Position numbers and translations under genes: made by a program. Source: Methanospirillum lacunae (GTDB taxonomy: Archaea > Halobacteriota > Methanomicrobia > Methanomicrobiales > Methanospirillaceae). From it: a stretch of 64,000 bases of DNA. The notes beneath the pieces were generated by a model. The model was not told the DNA's origin and searched no databases. It worked only from the letters and a program-made list of their open reading frames with translations. The stretch lies in the NCBI RefSeq assembly GCF_046195335.1, contig NZ_CP176093.1. One strand, 5' to 3'. The stretch's first letter is position 1. The number at the start of each line of letters is the position of its first letter. This document shows positions 19,859 through 28,479 of this stretch, one piece after another.

Positions 19859-20047
19859 GGGCGGCAAAACCCGGATGCACAGTCACCTCTATCCCCATCT
19901 CATCCCTATCCCATGTGCCCGTGTTTTCCGCCTTGCCGCCCGGATCATCAATACCCTGCATAGAGCGACATACAAGTCAATTAAGCAGCGTATATCACGA
20001 GGAATCCTCCCGCCCAATCTCCACATTCGCCGCCCTGCCGCCCAGAG
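19859..20047. repeat. Further GGGCGGCA / TGCCGCCC blocks
   Basis: Three more short blocks share the repeat core: GGGCGGCAAAACCCGG (about 19860), CCGCCTTGCCGCCCGG (about 19929) and CGCCGCCCTGCCGCCC (about 20028). They occur in both orientations relative to the copy at 19727, so they could pair into a large hairpin. Confidence 0.5.
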
Positions 20048-20189
20048 ATCTAATCAGGGATCTCAGAGACATACAGGATCGAATCACAAACGTACCATGA
20101 CAACAACACGTAACAAAAAAGGTCATGATGATAGCCATCAGGCAATCTCATGAAAATTTTGGAGACGTCACATCTCCAGATGATAACCT

Positions 20190-20510
20190 TTACACGACCC
20201 GGCTCACCGGACCTTTCCGCTGCTCTCCTGCCATCACAGCACGAGCCCGGGCAACCGGAGTAGCGTATGATATCCCCCCGATATCAAAGTATAATCCCTT
20301 CCCACTCTCTGATCGCCTGACTACACCAGAAAGAGGACCAGAAATACTCTCATCCCCAAGCCCGAGAAGCACTGACTTCAATGCCCCTTCAGGAATTGAA
20401 AACTTCCCGACACCATCGATAAACACAAGCAGACACCCATTATCCATGAGTATCCGCCCACAGAGTTCAAACCCTGCACGTGGTTTCATAGTCTCAACAA
20501 AAACCGCCAT
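20190..20510 (-). CDS. Hypothetical protein, last gene of element operon
   Basis: This 106-residue protein has no recognised family. It is predicted to be beta-rich and soluble, with phrases such as GGISYATP and no signal peptide or membrane segment. Its ATG overlaps the stop codon of the upstream small zinc-binding gene (TGATG), so the two are translationally coupled. It is the last of four leftward genes headed by a nuclease-fold-like protein and a primase-helicase. A role in replication or its control is possible from context only. Confidence 0.65.
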   Translation of the reverse strand: MAVFVETMKPRAGFELCGRILMDNGCLLVFIDGVGKFSIPEGALKSVLLGLGDESISGPLSGVVRRSESGKGLYFDIGGISYATPVARARAVMAGEQRKGPVSRVV

Positions 20511-20722
20511 CAGACCCTCTCTCTCTCAATATCCTCTTCTTTTTCCATCGGACAATAGCACATATTACCGGGTTGTCTCCCGGTAAGGCCGCAGATACTT
20601 TGTCTGCGAACCTTTCCTACATTTGACATGGTATACCGCCGCCGCTCAAGATGTGAACACGCCATCCGGGAACACCATTGTGTATTTGGTCTTGTCATAG
20701 TATCTCCAACGAGTCCCCCCAT
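20510..20722 (-). CDS. Small Cys-rich (putative zinc-binding) protein
   Basis: The protein has 70 residues from the ATG at 20722. That start is chosen because GGGAGGAGG and GGGAG lie just upstream and it falls 28 bases after the primase-helicase stop. A longer frame from 20821 would overlap that gene. Cys and His residues are arranged as WCSRMACSH, then SICG and MCYCP, consistent with a zinc site. It belongs to the leftward element operon. The function is unknown. Confidence 0.6.
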   Translation of the reverse strand: MGGLVGDTMTRPNTQWCSRMACSHLERRRYTMSNVGKVRRQSICGLTGRQPGNMCYCPMEKEEDIERERV

Positions 20723-20750
20723 TTCTCCCGTCCTCCTCCCACTAAACAGA

Positions 20751-23700
20751 TCAGGGTGGAGAACCGTCAGAAGGAGGCCCTGTTTTGTCAGATTTACTGC
20801 ATCTGCGATAACAGGAGTCACACAAATGAATCCTTGACTCTGTATCAGACCAGACAGCCGGATGAATAGAGCATAACTGACACTTCCCTGATGGCACTGA
20901 CCTCTTCACCAATACAGCATTTTCAAGAATGCCAGGGAGCAGGACATGGGATGCAACCTCTTTTGAGACTGCCCGTGAATAACACGAATCACAGAGTACC
21001 AGAGGTGTCTGATGAGAGTCAGATCCCGTGCAATTCTTCCTCTGTTGCTGATACCGTGCCCTCTTCTTCCCGCAGACTGAGCACCTTCGCCGCTCAGGCC
21101 CACCAGGCACTCTGACAAAATCATGCGGATGAATACTTGAGAGGGAAACACCGGTACGCTCCGGTTTTTTGCCCTCCTCACTCTCTTCAGCACAATCAGC
21201 CGGATTCTCTTCAGATAGAGATGGTGTATCATTGGAATCAGTCTGAACAGATGATCCTGCATCATGACCCGGATCCTCATTGTTATCGTCAGAATCGCCC
21301 CCGACAATCCAGACAGAACCTCCTTTCATCCAGTCCTTGTAAAGAGCCACCTCCCACTGATACACCCGGGATCGCCTGAGAACCGTATACCCTTCATCAC
21401 CCACCGAGACAGTCCGGTCAAGAAATGAAATAGCCGGACATTTCTCAAGAATACCGGAGTATGCCTTTCCATGAGACCGGTACCCGTGAAGCAGCTTGGT
21501 TATCGAACTGTTTGCCCAGCCTGTTGCCTGCTGGAGATCCCAGGTCGTAATTTCAGGCTGATTGAACGAGGCAATGGTATCAATGAGGGCAGACTCACGA
21601 CGGGTCAGTTTGGTTGCCTGACCACCGGTCTCACCATTCAGAATATAGAAGAGACGTGCAGCCTCGTTGAAATCCTCAACCGTCGCAACAACACATACGG
21701 TTTCTCCTGACGTTATCGTCTCACGCTGTTGCTGGCAGAGAGCTGCATTCGTGCGAATCAGATCCAGAAGCATATCAGGATTACGGCGGTTTTCTGCCGA
21801 CTGAAACCGGATCCGGCGTGCATATGGAATTACCACAAACACCTGACTGAGATCATTCCAGATCTGCCTGCAGACCAGGACATCCTCATCAGTTTTCACT
21901 GATAAATCAGGTATCTCTTCAGCACCGGCAAGGGTCCGGTCAAGTACCTTCTGATCCTGCTCTTCTGAATCATCGATCCAGCAGGTCAACATCCGGTTAA
22001 AGACCTGGTCATCACCAGCCCCTTCAACTTTGGCAAGCCACCATACACATCGTTCAGGAATTGTACAAATTTGCGGTTTCCTCTCGGTGTTCACTGTCCG
22101 GTATGGAAACGGCTTTTGAAACGAGGTTGTGACTCCCTTGAGAATCTCCTGCATCTGATCAGAAAGACTCACATCATCAAGCGTTATTACGGTGCCTGGG
22201 ACGAGATCATCCATGTAAAAGAGGGCTTTATCACTCATTCGTCCATCAAGACGAAATTCCTGGGGAATCAGTGACTTCATTGTTTCAACGGCATGGGACT
22301 TTCCTTTCCCTGATTCACCGGTGATTGAGACATGCAGTCCTTTACTGTTGATTACCGAGCGGGAAGCCAGAGAATGAACAAAACATTCGGCAACAGTCTG
22401 ATCACCTTCATGAAACCGGGCAAATGTCTCAAGCATCATCTTCAGGGGGTCGCCATGAGCAAGAATCTCCCTGGAACGATACAGAACCGGGTCATCAGAT
22501 GAAGATTCATCACCATCACCTGAACACGTATCTGTATGATCGACATCAGAATCTCTAGCAGCATCAGAATCTCCATCAACTTCAGAATGAGAAGAAGCAG
22601 GAGAAACGGGTTTATTCGAGGGTGAACACCTGAGCAATGCCCGGTTCGACGAACTCTCATCATCTTCATGTTCTGCTGCATATTTCGCCCGTATCCGCTC
22701 AGAACGCAAGCGTGCGAGGCGTGTCTCACTATCAGGCTTTGATGCCCCAAACAGGGCACGAAGTTCAGGCCAACGCTGTCTGCCACCACCACATGAATCA
22801 TGATGACAACCTGCAAATATGGCTCCGTTCGCAAACTGAATAGCAAATGCCCCGTCTTTGTGGGCATGTGAGAACGGACACTGCTCAAACGAATAGAGGA
22901 TGCCACCTTTGTATGGTTTGGCAGTGGCAGCAAGGTTATGAGACGTAAGCCATGCACCGAGACTGAACAGCGATCTCATCCCGGTGGAATGACCATTAGT
23001 TGTGCCATCTAAATCAACCGATTCTCCGGCATGTGGCAGGATATCGGCAAGACTCTGCATCTGATCAAGAGTGACAAAACTCAACTGAGCAGGAACAGTG
23101 ATAATCCGCGATCTCCGGTGGGGTCTCTCTGCTATATTATCCCCTTTCCGGGCATAGGTTCCGTATACCTTCCAGATACGCCCTGCATTGAAGTTGGCTG
23201 TATCGATTCTACAGGTAGATGTTGAAAACTTGAAATCAAGAAGTTCAAGGATTGATTTAACCAGATCACGGCTTGTATCATCATTCTGGAGATCGATGGA
23301 ATAGAGCAGATGAGCCCCGTTTCCAGAATCTGCGAGGATAGGATCGGGCCAGCCCAGCTCTGACAAAAATGCTTTTACTGACTCTGCAAGAGCGAGAGCC
23401 TCATTATGCTCAGTGTCAGACGAGGATACACCGGAAATCCTGACCGGATCGATGTCAACCGGCAGCCATCGTCTTCTGATGATGTCTGCATCAGCAGTCG
23501 TTGCATCAGTTCTGCCAAGCCTGGTCTTGATCCTGTTTGCCCGACGTGCAAGCAGAACAGGATTGACTTCGTTCAGGGTGAGATATATCCCTGATATATG
23601 GAGATCCTGTTCAAGAGCGAGTACATCACCGGCAGCCTTCTCAGGATCGTTGTAATACCCTGATCCGATCCCATCAGAGCCAATACTCCTGATCTCAAAT

Positions 23701-23768
23701 ACCGATCCTGGAGAGATAAGGAGTTGTATCCCGGCTAAAACGCCTGCAAGACCGACATCATCGATCAT
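20751..23768 (-). CDS. Primase-helicase-like replication protein of mobile element
   Basis: This 1005-residue multidomain protein starts with an archaeo-eukaryotic-primase-like region: D105/D107 in VDIDP, GNGAHLLY (149-156) and a GRIWKVYGTYARKGDN strand. A Cys/His cluster follows (C297, H301/H303, C321, H322, C326). After an acidic Ser/Asp linker (370-425) comes an ATPase domain with Walker A GESGKGKS (484-491) and Walker B VITLDDV (527-533). A winged-helix segment lies near 700-760. The C-terminus (about 905-1000) has two CxxC zinc-finger pairs. This organisation is typical of replication proteins of plasmids and viruses. It is the main gene of a leftward operon. Confidence 0.82.
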   Translation of the reverse strand: MIDDVGLAGVLAGIQLLISPGSVFEIRSIGSDGIGSGYYNDPEKAAGDVLALEQDLHISGIYLTLNEVNPVLLARRANRIKTRLGRTDATTADADIIRRRWLPVDIDPVRISGVSSSDTEHNEALALAESVKAFLSELGWPDPILADSGNGAHLLYSIDLQNDDTSRDLVKSILELLDFKFSTSTCRIDTANFNAGRIWKVYGTYARKGDNIAERPHRRSRIITVPAQLSFVTLDQMQSLADILPHAGESVDLDGTTNGHSTGMRSLFSLGAWLTSHNLAATAKPYKGGILYSFEQCPFSHAHKDGAFAIQFANGAIFAGCHHDSCGGGRQRWPELRALFGASKPDSETRLARLRSERIRAKYAAEHEDDESSSNRALLRCSPSNKPVSPASSHSEVDGDSDAARDSDVDHTDTCSGDGDESSSDDPVLYRSREILAHGDPLKMMLETFARFHEGDQTVAECFVHSLASRSVINSKGLHVSITGESGKGKSHAVETMKSLIPQEFRLDGRMSDKALFYMDDLVPGTVITLDDVSLSDQMQEILKGVTTSFQKPFPYRTVNTERKPQICTIPERCVWWLAKVEGAGDDQVFNRMLTCWIDDSEEQDQKVLDRTLAGAEEIPDLSVKTDEDVLVCRQIWNDLSQVFVVIPYARRIRFQSAENRRNPDMLLDLIRTNAALCQQQRETITSGETVCVVATVEDFNEAARLFYILNGETGGQATKLTRRESALIDTIASFNQPEITTWDLQQATGWANSSITKLLHGYRSHGKAYSGILEKCPAISFLDRTVSVGDEGYTVLRRSRVYQWEVALYKDWMKGGSVWIVGGDSDDNNEDPGHDAGSSVQTDSNDTPSLSEENPADCAEESEEGKKPERTGVSLSSIHPHDFVRVPGGPERRRCSVCGKKRARYQQQRKNCTGSDSHQTPLVLCDSCYSRAVSKEVASHVLLPGILENAVLVKRSVPSGKCQLCSIHPAVWSDTESRIHLCDSCYRRCSKSDKTGPPSDGSPP

Positions 23769-23830
23769 AACAGCCCCAGACGATCAAATCTGCATGTTCA
23801 GCCACTATCCAGGCAATTAGCCTGATTATG

Positions 23831-24181
23831 TCAGAGCCTGACATCATCCTGGCTCCCCACTCTGACCGCTCCGCCTTCACAGATCGCGTACCTAATCCAG
23901 CCTCCCTGATATCTCACCCAATACTGAATAGAACCTGGATATCTGCCAGAACCTTGCAGACTTGAGAGAACTACAATATCTTCACAATGATGATACCGGC
24001 TCCGATAGGATCTGACACAGATAAACAGCGGTCCGAACCTGTTCCAGGCAATGAGAGTGATTGTCCCGGGCTTTTTTTCAGGACGGGAAAGAACCCTGAC
24101 CTCATATCCCTCCTCTTCCAGAACTGATTTTGCTGCATGGGTTGCAGTCCGCCGTGTATGGTACTCAACACACGACTTCAT
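23831..24181 (-). CDS. Hypothetical protein, possible nuclease-fold
   Basis: The protein has 116 residues from the ATG at 24181, chosen because GGAGGTG lies five bases upstream; a TTG at 24196 is less likely. The N-terminal helix (RTATHAAKSVLEEEGYEVRVL) followed by strands such as LIAWNRFGPLFICVRSYR resembles the core of PD-(D/E)XK-type nucleases or Holliday-junction resolvase folds. No convincing catalytic acidic pair is visible, so this is a structural guess. It is the first gene of the leftward element operon, 62 bases before the primase-helicase gene. Confidence 0.6.
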   Translation of the reverse strand: MKSCVEYHTRRTATHAAKSVLEEEGYEVRVLSRPEKKPGTITLIAWNRFGPLFICVRSYRSRYHHCEDIVVLSSLQGSGRYPGSIQYWVRYQGGWIRYAICEGGAVRVGSQDDVRL

Positions 24182-24778
24182 CAACACCTCCACCAAGGCC
24201 GGGAACCTGACAGGTCAGATTACCGATTTTGAAGATCCGTTCAGTCATCCCTGACCAATTCCAATTCAGAAGAATGGATATACTTAAACAGCCAGACGAG
24301 AAACCATGATTACTCCCCTCCTGGATCAGCAGCCACGCGATTCGATTGGACGGGGAGATTTCTCTATTCATTAATCACCTCTTCTCTTCATGCGATCACC
24401 GAAACTACCAGAATTCACGCAATATTATCACCGTTGGTCCGTGATCATTCAGTAGTAAAATGATGGTAATCTCAATATCTTTTAAAATATTGTGGCTAAT
24501 TTGTCAACTAAAAAGCACAAACTTTATTTCTTTATAGATCACTATTGCCGAAACATGATCTCATCAGATACGCATGGATACCCATACTATACATGGAACA
24601 CTAACTCATAGAACGGATTTTTACCGATAATAATCACCCCGATCATTAAGTGTGCTCCTCTTCTCTGCACGTTCTACAAATAAGCGATGAATAGTCCGTG
24701 AAAATGAACCCTCCCTGAAGATATTAAGATCAGTGATCAAATGGAATAGTGTCGCAGGATTGCGACGATGGGGAAACG
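24182..24778. other. Divergent promoter region of element
   Basis: These 597 bases separate the leftward replication operon from the rightward small genes and must hold promoters for both. AT-rich runs occur at about 24478-24540. No gene is supported. The position is the expected place for an origin or operator of such an element, but no iterons were recognised by eye. Confidence 0.5.
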
Positions 24779-25288
24779 ATGGGAGATTTTACAGAGAAAA
24801 GTGTTGTCAAGTCTGCAACACGGAGCCTTGCTGCTCCTATTGCAGATTATGCAACATTCAGTGCACTAATCCAGGATATCCTGGAGAACAATCCGTGGGG
24901 ATGTACGGCCTATGAATCGGCAGGAGCTGCAAAACCTGCAGTTGAAAAATCAAAGGAAGCGTATGCTGCAACCATTGTCTATGAGAATGCAGAGGCAAAG
25001 ACTGTAGGAACCATTCCGGTGAGAGGACCGTCAATGGCTGCAGTAAACACTGCTGTCACCCAGATCACGGGAAATTCTGCAATCACTACCGGAATGGGGA
25101 CCGGAGTGACTGCTTCCCATGACTCATCAGGGGACTCATTCAGCTGCACAATCAAGGCTCATAACAGCAACGGGGAACTCTATACAGTCACTTTCAAGCG
25201 GGACAGTATCTCGCTCTCCAGTTACGAGAGTGATACTATCAGGGCCGGACTTGAGACATGGGCTGATACGGTTGCCATCCTGGCATAA
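24779..25288 (+). CDS. Hypothetical element protein (possible structural protein)
   Basis: The protein has 169 residues from the ATG at 24779; a GTG at 24749 would add ten residues. It lacks a signal peptide or membrane helix. The N-terminal half is helical (IADYATFSALIQDILENNP). The C-terminal half is rich in Ser, Thr, Gly and beta-prone sequence (SAITTGMGTGVTASHDSSG). No family is recognised. It begins a rightward cluster opposite a primase-helicase operon, so a virion or surface role is possible but unproven. Confidence 0.65.
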   Translation: MGDFTEKSVVKSATRSLAAPIADYATFSALIQDILENNPWGCTAYESAGAAKPAVEKSKEAYAATIVYENAEAKTVGTIPVRGPSMAAVNTAVTQITGNSAITTGMGTGVTASHDSSGDSFSCTIKAHNSNGELYTVTFKRDSISLSSYESDTIRAGLETWADTVAILA

Positions 25289-25853
25289 TCCTCTCCTTTT
25301 TAAATGGAGAGGAAGATGGGCACTTATTGCGGTTGCCTGTCTCCTGCTTGCCGGTCCACTCTGTGCTGATCTGATTGCAACAACGATCAGTACTGACGGA
25401 TCAGTGATGCTGAAAACTTCAGCATCTGATGAAAACGGATCGTTTACATCACGGATACTTTCCAGGGATGAAAGCCAGGTAACCAGGACTGCAGGTGATG
25501 ACAACGGGCTTTATGAGGATCTGGCAGTAAGGGGATCTGGACAGACCCTCTTCAGTGAGTATGCAGATGCATTGCTGAGCACGAGAGGGATCAAGACCAT
25601 CTGTGCATTCCTTGATACCCCCGATACACATGAGGGGAATGCAGCTGCATATTCGTCAGGAATTGTTCAGGGCGGAGGATACGCTTCGTCACGGACTATC
25701 AGCCAGGGACTTTCAGGAAGGACTGCTGCCAACGGGACCGGGCTTATCTTTCTCGGATCTGAATCTCAAGGAAACAGGTCTTTTAAAACAGGAGGGTTTA
25801 TATCGGGGAATTTGTCGGTTGAAGACATGATGACGTACGGGGTGAAAATCTGA
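25272..25853 (+). CDS. Secreted element protein, start codon uncertain
   Basis: A signal peptide is clear (ALIAVACLLLAGPLCA), followed by about 170 residues rich in Ser, Gly and Thr with repeated beta-like phrases. No in-frame ATG or GTG precedes the signal peptide closely. The best Shine-Dalgarno-like site (GGAGAGGA, 25306-25313) is followed by an ATG at 25316 that is in another frame. The TTG at 25272 is given as a provisional start, overlapping the previous gene by 17 bases. Either a non-standard start or a one-base frameshift near 25316 is likely. The family is unknown. Confidence 0.6.
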   Translation: MPSWHNPLLFKWRGRWALIAVACLLLAGPLCADLIATTISTDGSVMLKTSASDENGSFTSRILSRDESQVTRTAGDDNGLYEDLAVRGSGQTLFSEYADALLSTRGIKTICAFLDTPDTHEGNAAAYSSGIVQGGGYASSRTISQGLSGRTAANGTGLIFLGSESQGNRSFKTGGFISGNLSVEDMMTYGVKI

Positions 25854-25870
25854 TTACTGAACTGCTTGCA

Positions 25871-26110
25871 GTGGTATCTTCAGGGGTAGCAATTCTGAAT
25901 GGCGGGGCTGCATATCTGATGTACAGGAAATATGTACATCTTGCAGATATTTCACTTGAATTTGCAGGAATTATATCTGCGTCCTTGTGGGAGGATGATA
26001 GCGGAGTGCTCCATGTAAACCCTACAACTCTCGCCGGGATATCGTTTGATCAGATAAACAGACTCGATTCATCCATAAAATGGCTATTTCACAGAACCAC
26101 GCATACCTGA
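25871..26110 (+). CDS. Small membrane or helical element protein
   Basis: The protein has about 79 residues from GTG at 25871. The coding frame is open upstream to at least a CTG overlapping the previous stop (25850), so the N-terminus is uncertain. It begins with a hydrophobic stretch (VAILNGGAAYLMY) and continues as a soluble segment containing AGISFDQINRLDSSIKWLF. It is the last rightward gene of the 20-26 kb element. The function is unknown. Confidence 0.5.
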   Translation: MVSSGVAILNGGAAYLMYRKYVHLADISLEFAGIISASLWEDDSGVLHVNPTTLAGISFDQINRLDSSIKWLFHRTTHT

Positions 26111-26350
26111 TTTTTGAATAGTGGAAGTCAGAGAAGGGACAATAATAAGATCCTTCTTTTCCATTTACCCCTCTGCATCAGGAGATTTTGGATCACATAC
26201 TTGTATCATATCCTTCGGGGATACAGAAAACATTTCTATAAAGAACCGGGGATACCTTTAGATAAGTATACCAGATTGATTTGTCTCGTGGAGTTTACTC
26301 AATTATTCCAATTACAATCAAGATTTCCACTGAAAATCTCAAATAAAAAG

Positions 26351-26359
26351 TATTTAATA
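26351..26359 (+). promoter_or_regulatory. TATA box of formate transporter gene
   Basis: TATTTAATA is preceded by an A-rich AAATAAAAAG element that could serve as BRE. Transcription would be expected to start about 25 bases downstream, near 26380-26385, just before the inverted repeat. Confidence 0.55.
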
Positions 26360-26385
26360 CCATCACAGGTGATTTTTCTATTACG

Positions 26386-26416
26386 CCTAACCAGATTTTG
26401 TGTGGTATTGGTTAGG
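26386..26416 (+). promoter_or_regulatory. Perfect inverted repeat in fdhC leader
   Basis: CCTAACCA (26386-26393) and TGGTTAGG (26409-26416) are exact reverse complements separated by 15 bases. They lie between the TATA box and the ribosome-binding site. The feature could be an operator or an mRNA hairpin. Its GCCTAAC edge is shared with sites upstream of fwdD. Confidence 0.55.
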
Positions 26417-26441
26417 TCATCTGTGAAGGTGTGACTAAACT

Positions 26442-27314
26442 ATGGTATTTCATCCACCAGTGCAAATAATTGCAAAAGGAGCAGGAGCAGGCAAGTACAA
26501 GACTGGCCTGGAGTGGTGGAACATGGTCCTTCGGGGCTTTATGTCCGGTGCATACATCGCCATGGGAGGAGCCTTGGCGACTGTCTGTTCAACCGCTGTA
26601 GCCGATAACCTCGGTGCAGGTTTCGGACAACTCATTCTGGGAGCAGTGTTCCCTGTTGGGCTTATTATCACCGTTCTCACCGGTGCAGAACTCTTTACCG
26701 GTGATGCAATGCTTGCACCACTGGCAGCATTCATCCACAAGATCAGCTGGGGTTCAGTTATCAACCTCTGGATCTGGGTGTACATCGGAAACCTGATTGG
26801 TTCACTCTTCTATGCATACATCATGGCAAACGGACCGTTTGTCACATGGAACGCAGCTGGAGTAGCAACAGTCAACGCCTTCGGTCTGAGGGCAGTCAGT
26901 ATAGGTATCGCCAAAGTGAGTTACTTTGGTATAGCAGGTATGTGGTCTGCGTTCCTGAAAGGAATCGGCTGCAACTGGCTTGTTAACCTCGCAATTCTCC
27001 TTGGTATCTGTGCAGATGATGCAGTAGGTAAGTTCTTTGGTATCTGGTTCCCGATCATGGCCTTCGTTTCAACCGGGTTTGAACACTGTGTTGCTAACAT
27101 GTACTTCATCCCTGCGGGCATTATGACTTCAGGATACCTGAATGCCGACCAGATTGCAAATATTACCCCTGCAAAACTGGCAACGCTGAATTATGTGACT
27201 ATGTGGACCAATAACGTCATCATAGTCACAATCGGAAACATCGTGGGCGGACTTCTCTTTGTTGGAGTGATCTACTGGATCGCATTCAAGAAAGAGATTG
27301 AAGCTCTTGAGTAA
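26442..27314 (+). CDS. fdhC: Formate transporter, FNT family
   Basis: This 290-residue membrane protein has six transmembrane helices of the formate/nitrite transporter fold. It shows the family signatures GAxFPVGLIITVLTGAELFTGD (first half) and KGIGCNWLVNLAI (second half), plus a conserved FEHCVANMYFIP near helix 5. FNT pentamers move formate, often with a proton. In this methanogen context formate uptake for formate dehydrogenase is the likely role. The ATG follows a GAAGGTG ribosome-binding site. A membrane OB-fold gene follows after 16 bases. Confidence 0.9.
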   Translation: MVFHPPVQIIAKGAGAGKYKTGLEWWNMVLRGFMSGAYIAMGGALATVCSTAVADNLGAGFGQLILGAVFPVGLIITVLTGAELFTGDAMLAPLAAFIHKISWGSVINLWIWVYIGNLIGSLFYAYIMANGPFVTWNAAGVATVNAFGLRAVSIGIAKVSYFGIAGMWSAFLKGIGCNWLVNLAILLGICADDAVGKFFGIWFPIMAFVSTGFEHCVANMYFIPAGIMTSGYLNADQIANITPAKLATLNYVTMWTNNVIIVTIGNIVGGLLFVGVIYWIAFKKEIEALE

Positions 27315-27330
27315 CCCCCCTTTTTTTAGA

Positions 27331-27855
27331 ATGCAAATTCGTTCATTTCCTGTAAAACCTTCGCTTCTTCACCTTGGTGTGTTTGTTTTCTTCGCTCTCT
27401 TTCTCCTCTGGTATATCCTGGAAACCGGGGAGTACAAAACGCTGATCTGGGCTGTTCCAACGCTCATATTCCTGCTTATCATCCCAATGCTGCTCAATTA
27501 CATGAGTCAGAAGGAGTATGAGGGACTTGTTCCTGTGTATGAAACCCAGGCAAAGACTCTTAAAATACGGGAGATCACAGACAAGATGATATCTCGACCT
27601 GTCAAATTCCAGGCAGTTGTCGATGAAGTACGCTTCAGATCCCTGAACAGACCGCATTTTGTCGTGAGCGATCGGACCGGAACAACCACGGTGAAGATGT
27701 TTACAACCCCCCGTGAGGATGTCAGGGCAGGAGACCTCGTTGAGGTGCTCGGGCAGGTGATACACCGTTATATCGTAACCGGTGATCCGGTGATCAATGG
27801 TGTTTCAATACGGGTAGTAGCACCCAAAGGTAGTGCTAAAGAAAAGAAAGTATGA
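27331..27855 (+). CDS. Membrane-anchored OB-fold protein
   Basis: The protein has 174 residues from the ATG at 27331; an upstream in-frame start at 27298 overlaps fdhC. Two transmembrane helices (about 13-32 and 38-56) are followed by a cytosolic or external beta-rich domain (about 75-165). That domain reads as a nucleic-acid-binding-type OB fold (VKFQAVVDEVRF, TTTVKMFTTP, GDLVEVLGQV). The function is unknown. A C6T7 run sits between the fdhC stop and this ATG, so the two genes might be separately transcribed. Confidence 0.75.
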   Translation: MQIRSFPVKPSLLHLGVFVFFALFLLWYILETGEYKTLIWAVPTLIFLLIIPMLLNYMSQKEYEGLVPVYETQAKTLKIREITDKMISRPVKFQAVVDEVRFRSLNRPHFVVSDRTGTTTVKMFTTPREDVRAGDLVEVLGQVIHRYIVTGDPVINGVSIRVVAPKGSAKEKKV

Positions 27856-28119
27856 ATATCAATGGAAGAGAACTGACCGAACTTCCATTGTGAGACCCAT
27901 CAATCTATTTTGTTCTCCTGAGAGATCACTGGGTTCTTAAATCTGTATTAATAATTGGAGATCAATAGAGATACTTCTAAATATTGACCTGTGTACCATA
28001 TGATCTGAAATTAGTGGAGATTAAGAATAAAGAGGGATACATTGTTAGATCAGATAAAAATAAATCTTTCAATGTACTGTATGCTATAAAATTCTAATTC
28101 CAATTGAGGAGAGATCTGA

Positions 28120-28479
28120 ATGAGTGAATTTGCTGCTATTGTGAAAAAGAAAGAAGATGTCACCATTCATGATCTCACAGGCATTATCAGGGAAGAGTTC
28201 TCAAAAAAAAATATTCCAATAGATCAATTGTATCTTTTCGGTAGTCGGGCCAGGGGAAATGCAAGACCAGATAGTGATTACGATTTTCTTGTTGTCACTG
28301 CTACTCAAATAGAACGCCTGATACAAAGACGGATTATATCAGAAATAAGGCGACGATTAATCTTCGATTTTGATATAGATGCAGATATTCTTGTTATACC
28401 AAAGGATCTCATACCGATCAGTCTTGAAGATAAAGGTCGGATCTCATATTATGCTATTCGGGACGGCATAGCAGTATGA
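28120..28479 (+). CDS. MNT-type nucleotidyltransferase antitoxin
   Basis: This 119-residue protein has the minimal nucleotidyltransferase signature GSRARGNARPDSDYDFLV (GS-X10-DXD). A further Asp occurs in DIDADILV, as in catalytically competent members. GAGGAGAGAT lies a few bases upstream of the ATG. The stop codon overlaps the start of a HEPN gene (28476), giving the usual antitoxin-toxin pairing. That partner is broken by frameshifts (28476-28865), so this protein may be an orphan antitoxin or act elsewhere. Confidence 0.88.
   Translation: MSEFAAIVKKKEDVTIHDLTGIIREEFSKKNIPIDQLYLFGSRARGNARPDSDYDFLVVTATQIERLIQRRIISEIRRRLIFDFDIDADILVIPKDLIPISLEDKGRISYYAIRDGIAV

Larger units (their letters stand above)
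19580..20189. other. Repeat-containing non-coding boundary region
   Basis: This stretch lies between the methyltransferase and the leftward element operon. It contains several GC-rich blocks with CTGCCGCCC/GGGCGGCAGG cores. A plus-strand frame at 19665-20153 runs through the repeats with implausible composition and is not called. Confidence 0.55.
26111..26441. other. fdhC upstream region
   Basis: These 331 bases hold no supported gene. They contain the formate-transporter promoter (TATA-like TATTTAATA at 26351-26359) and a perfect inverted repeat in the likely leader. A 106-codon TTG-initiated frame (26114-26434) crosses these signals and is rejected. Confidence 0.6.

Noticed and set aside
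19727..20047. CRISPR array
   Set aside because: The repeats are palindromic, variable in sequence and not regularly spaced.
19665..20153. 162-codon plus-strand frame over the GC-rich repeats
   Set aside because: Runs through palindromic repeats, is very rich in Arg, His and Pro, and matches no protein-like pattern.
24165..24371. 68-codon minus-strand frame overlapping the first element gene
   Set aside because: Overlaps the better-supported gene at 23831-24181 in a different frame; that gene has the ideal ribosome-binding site.
26114..26434. 106-codon frame upstream of fdhC
   Set aside because: Starts with TTG and runs across the fdhC TATA box and leader inverted repeat.
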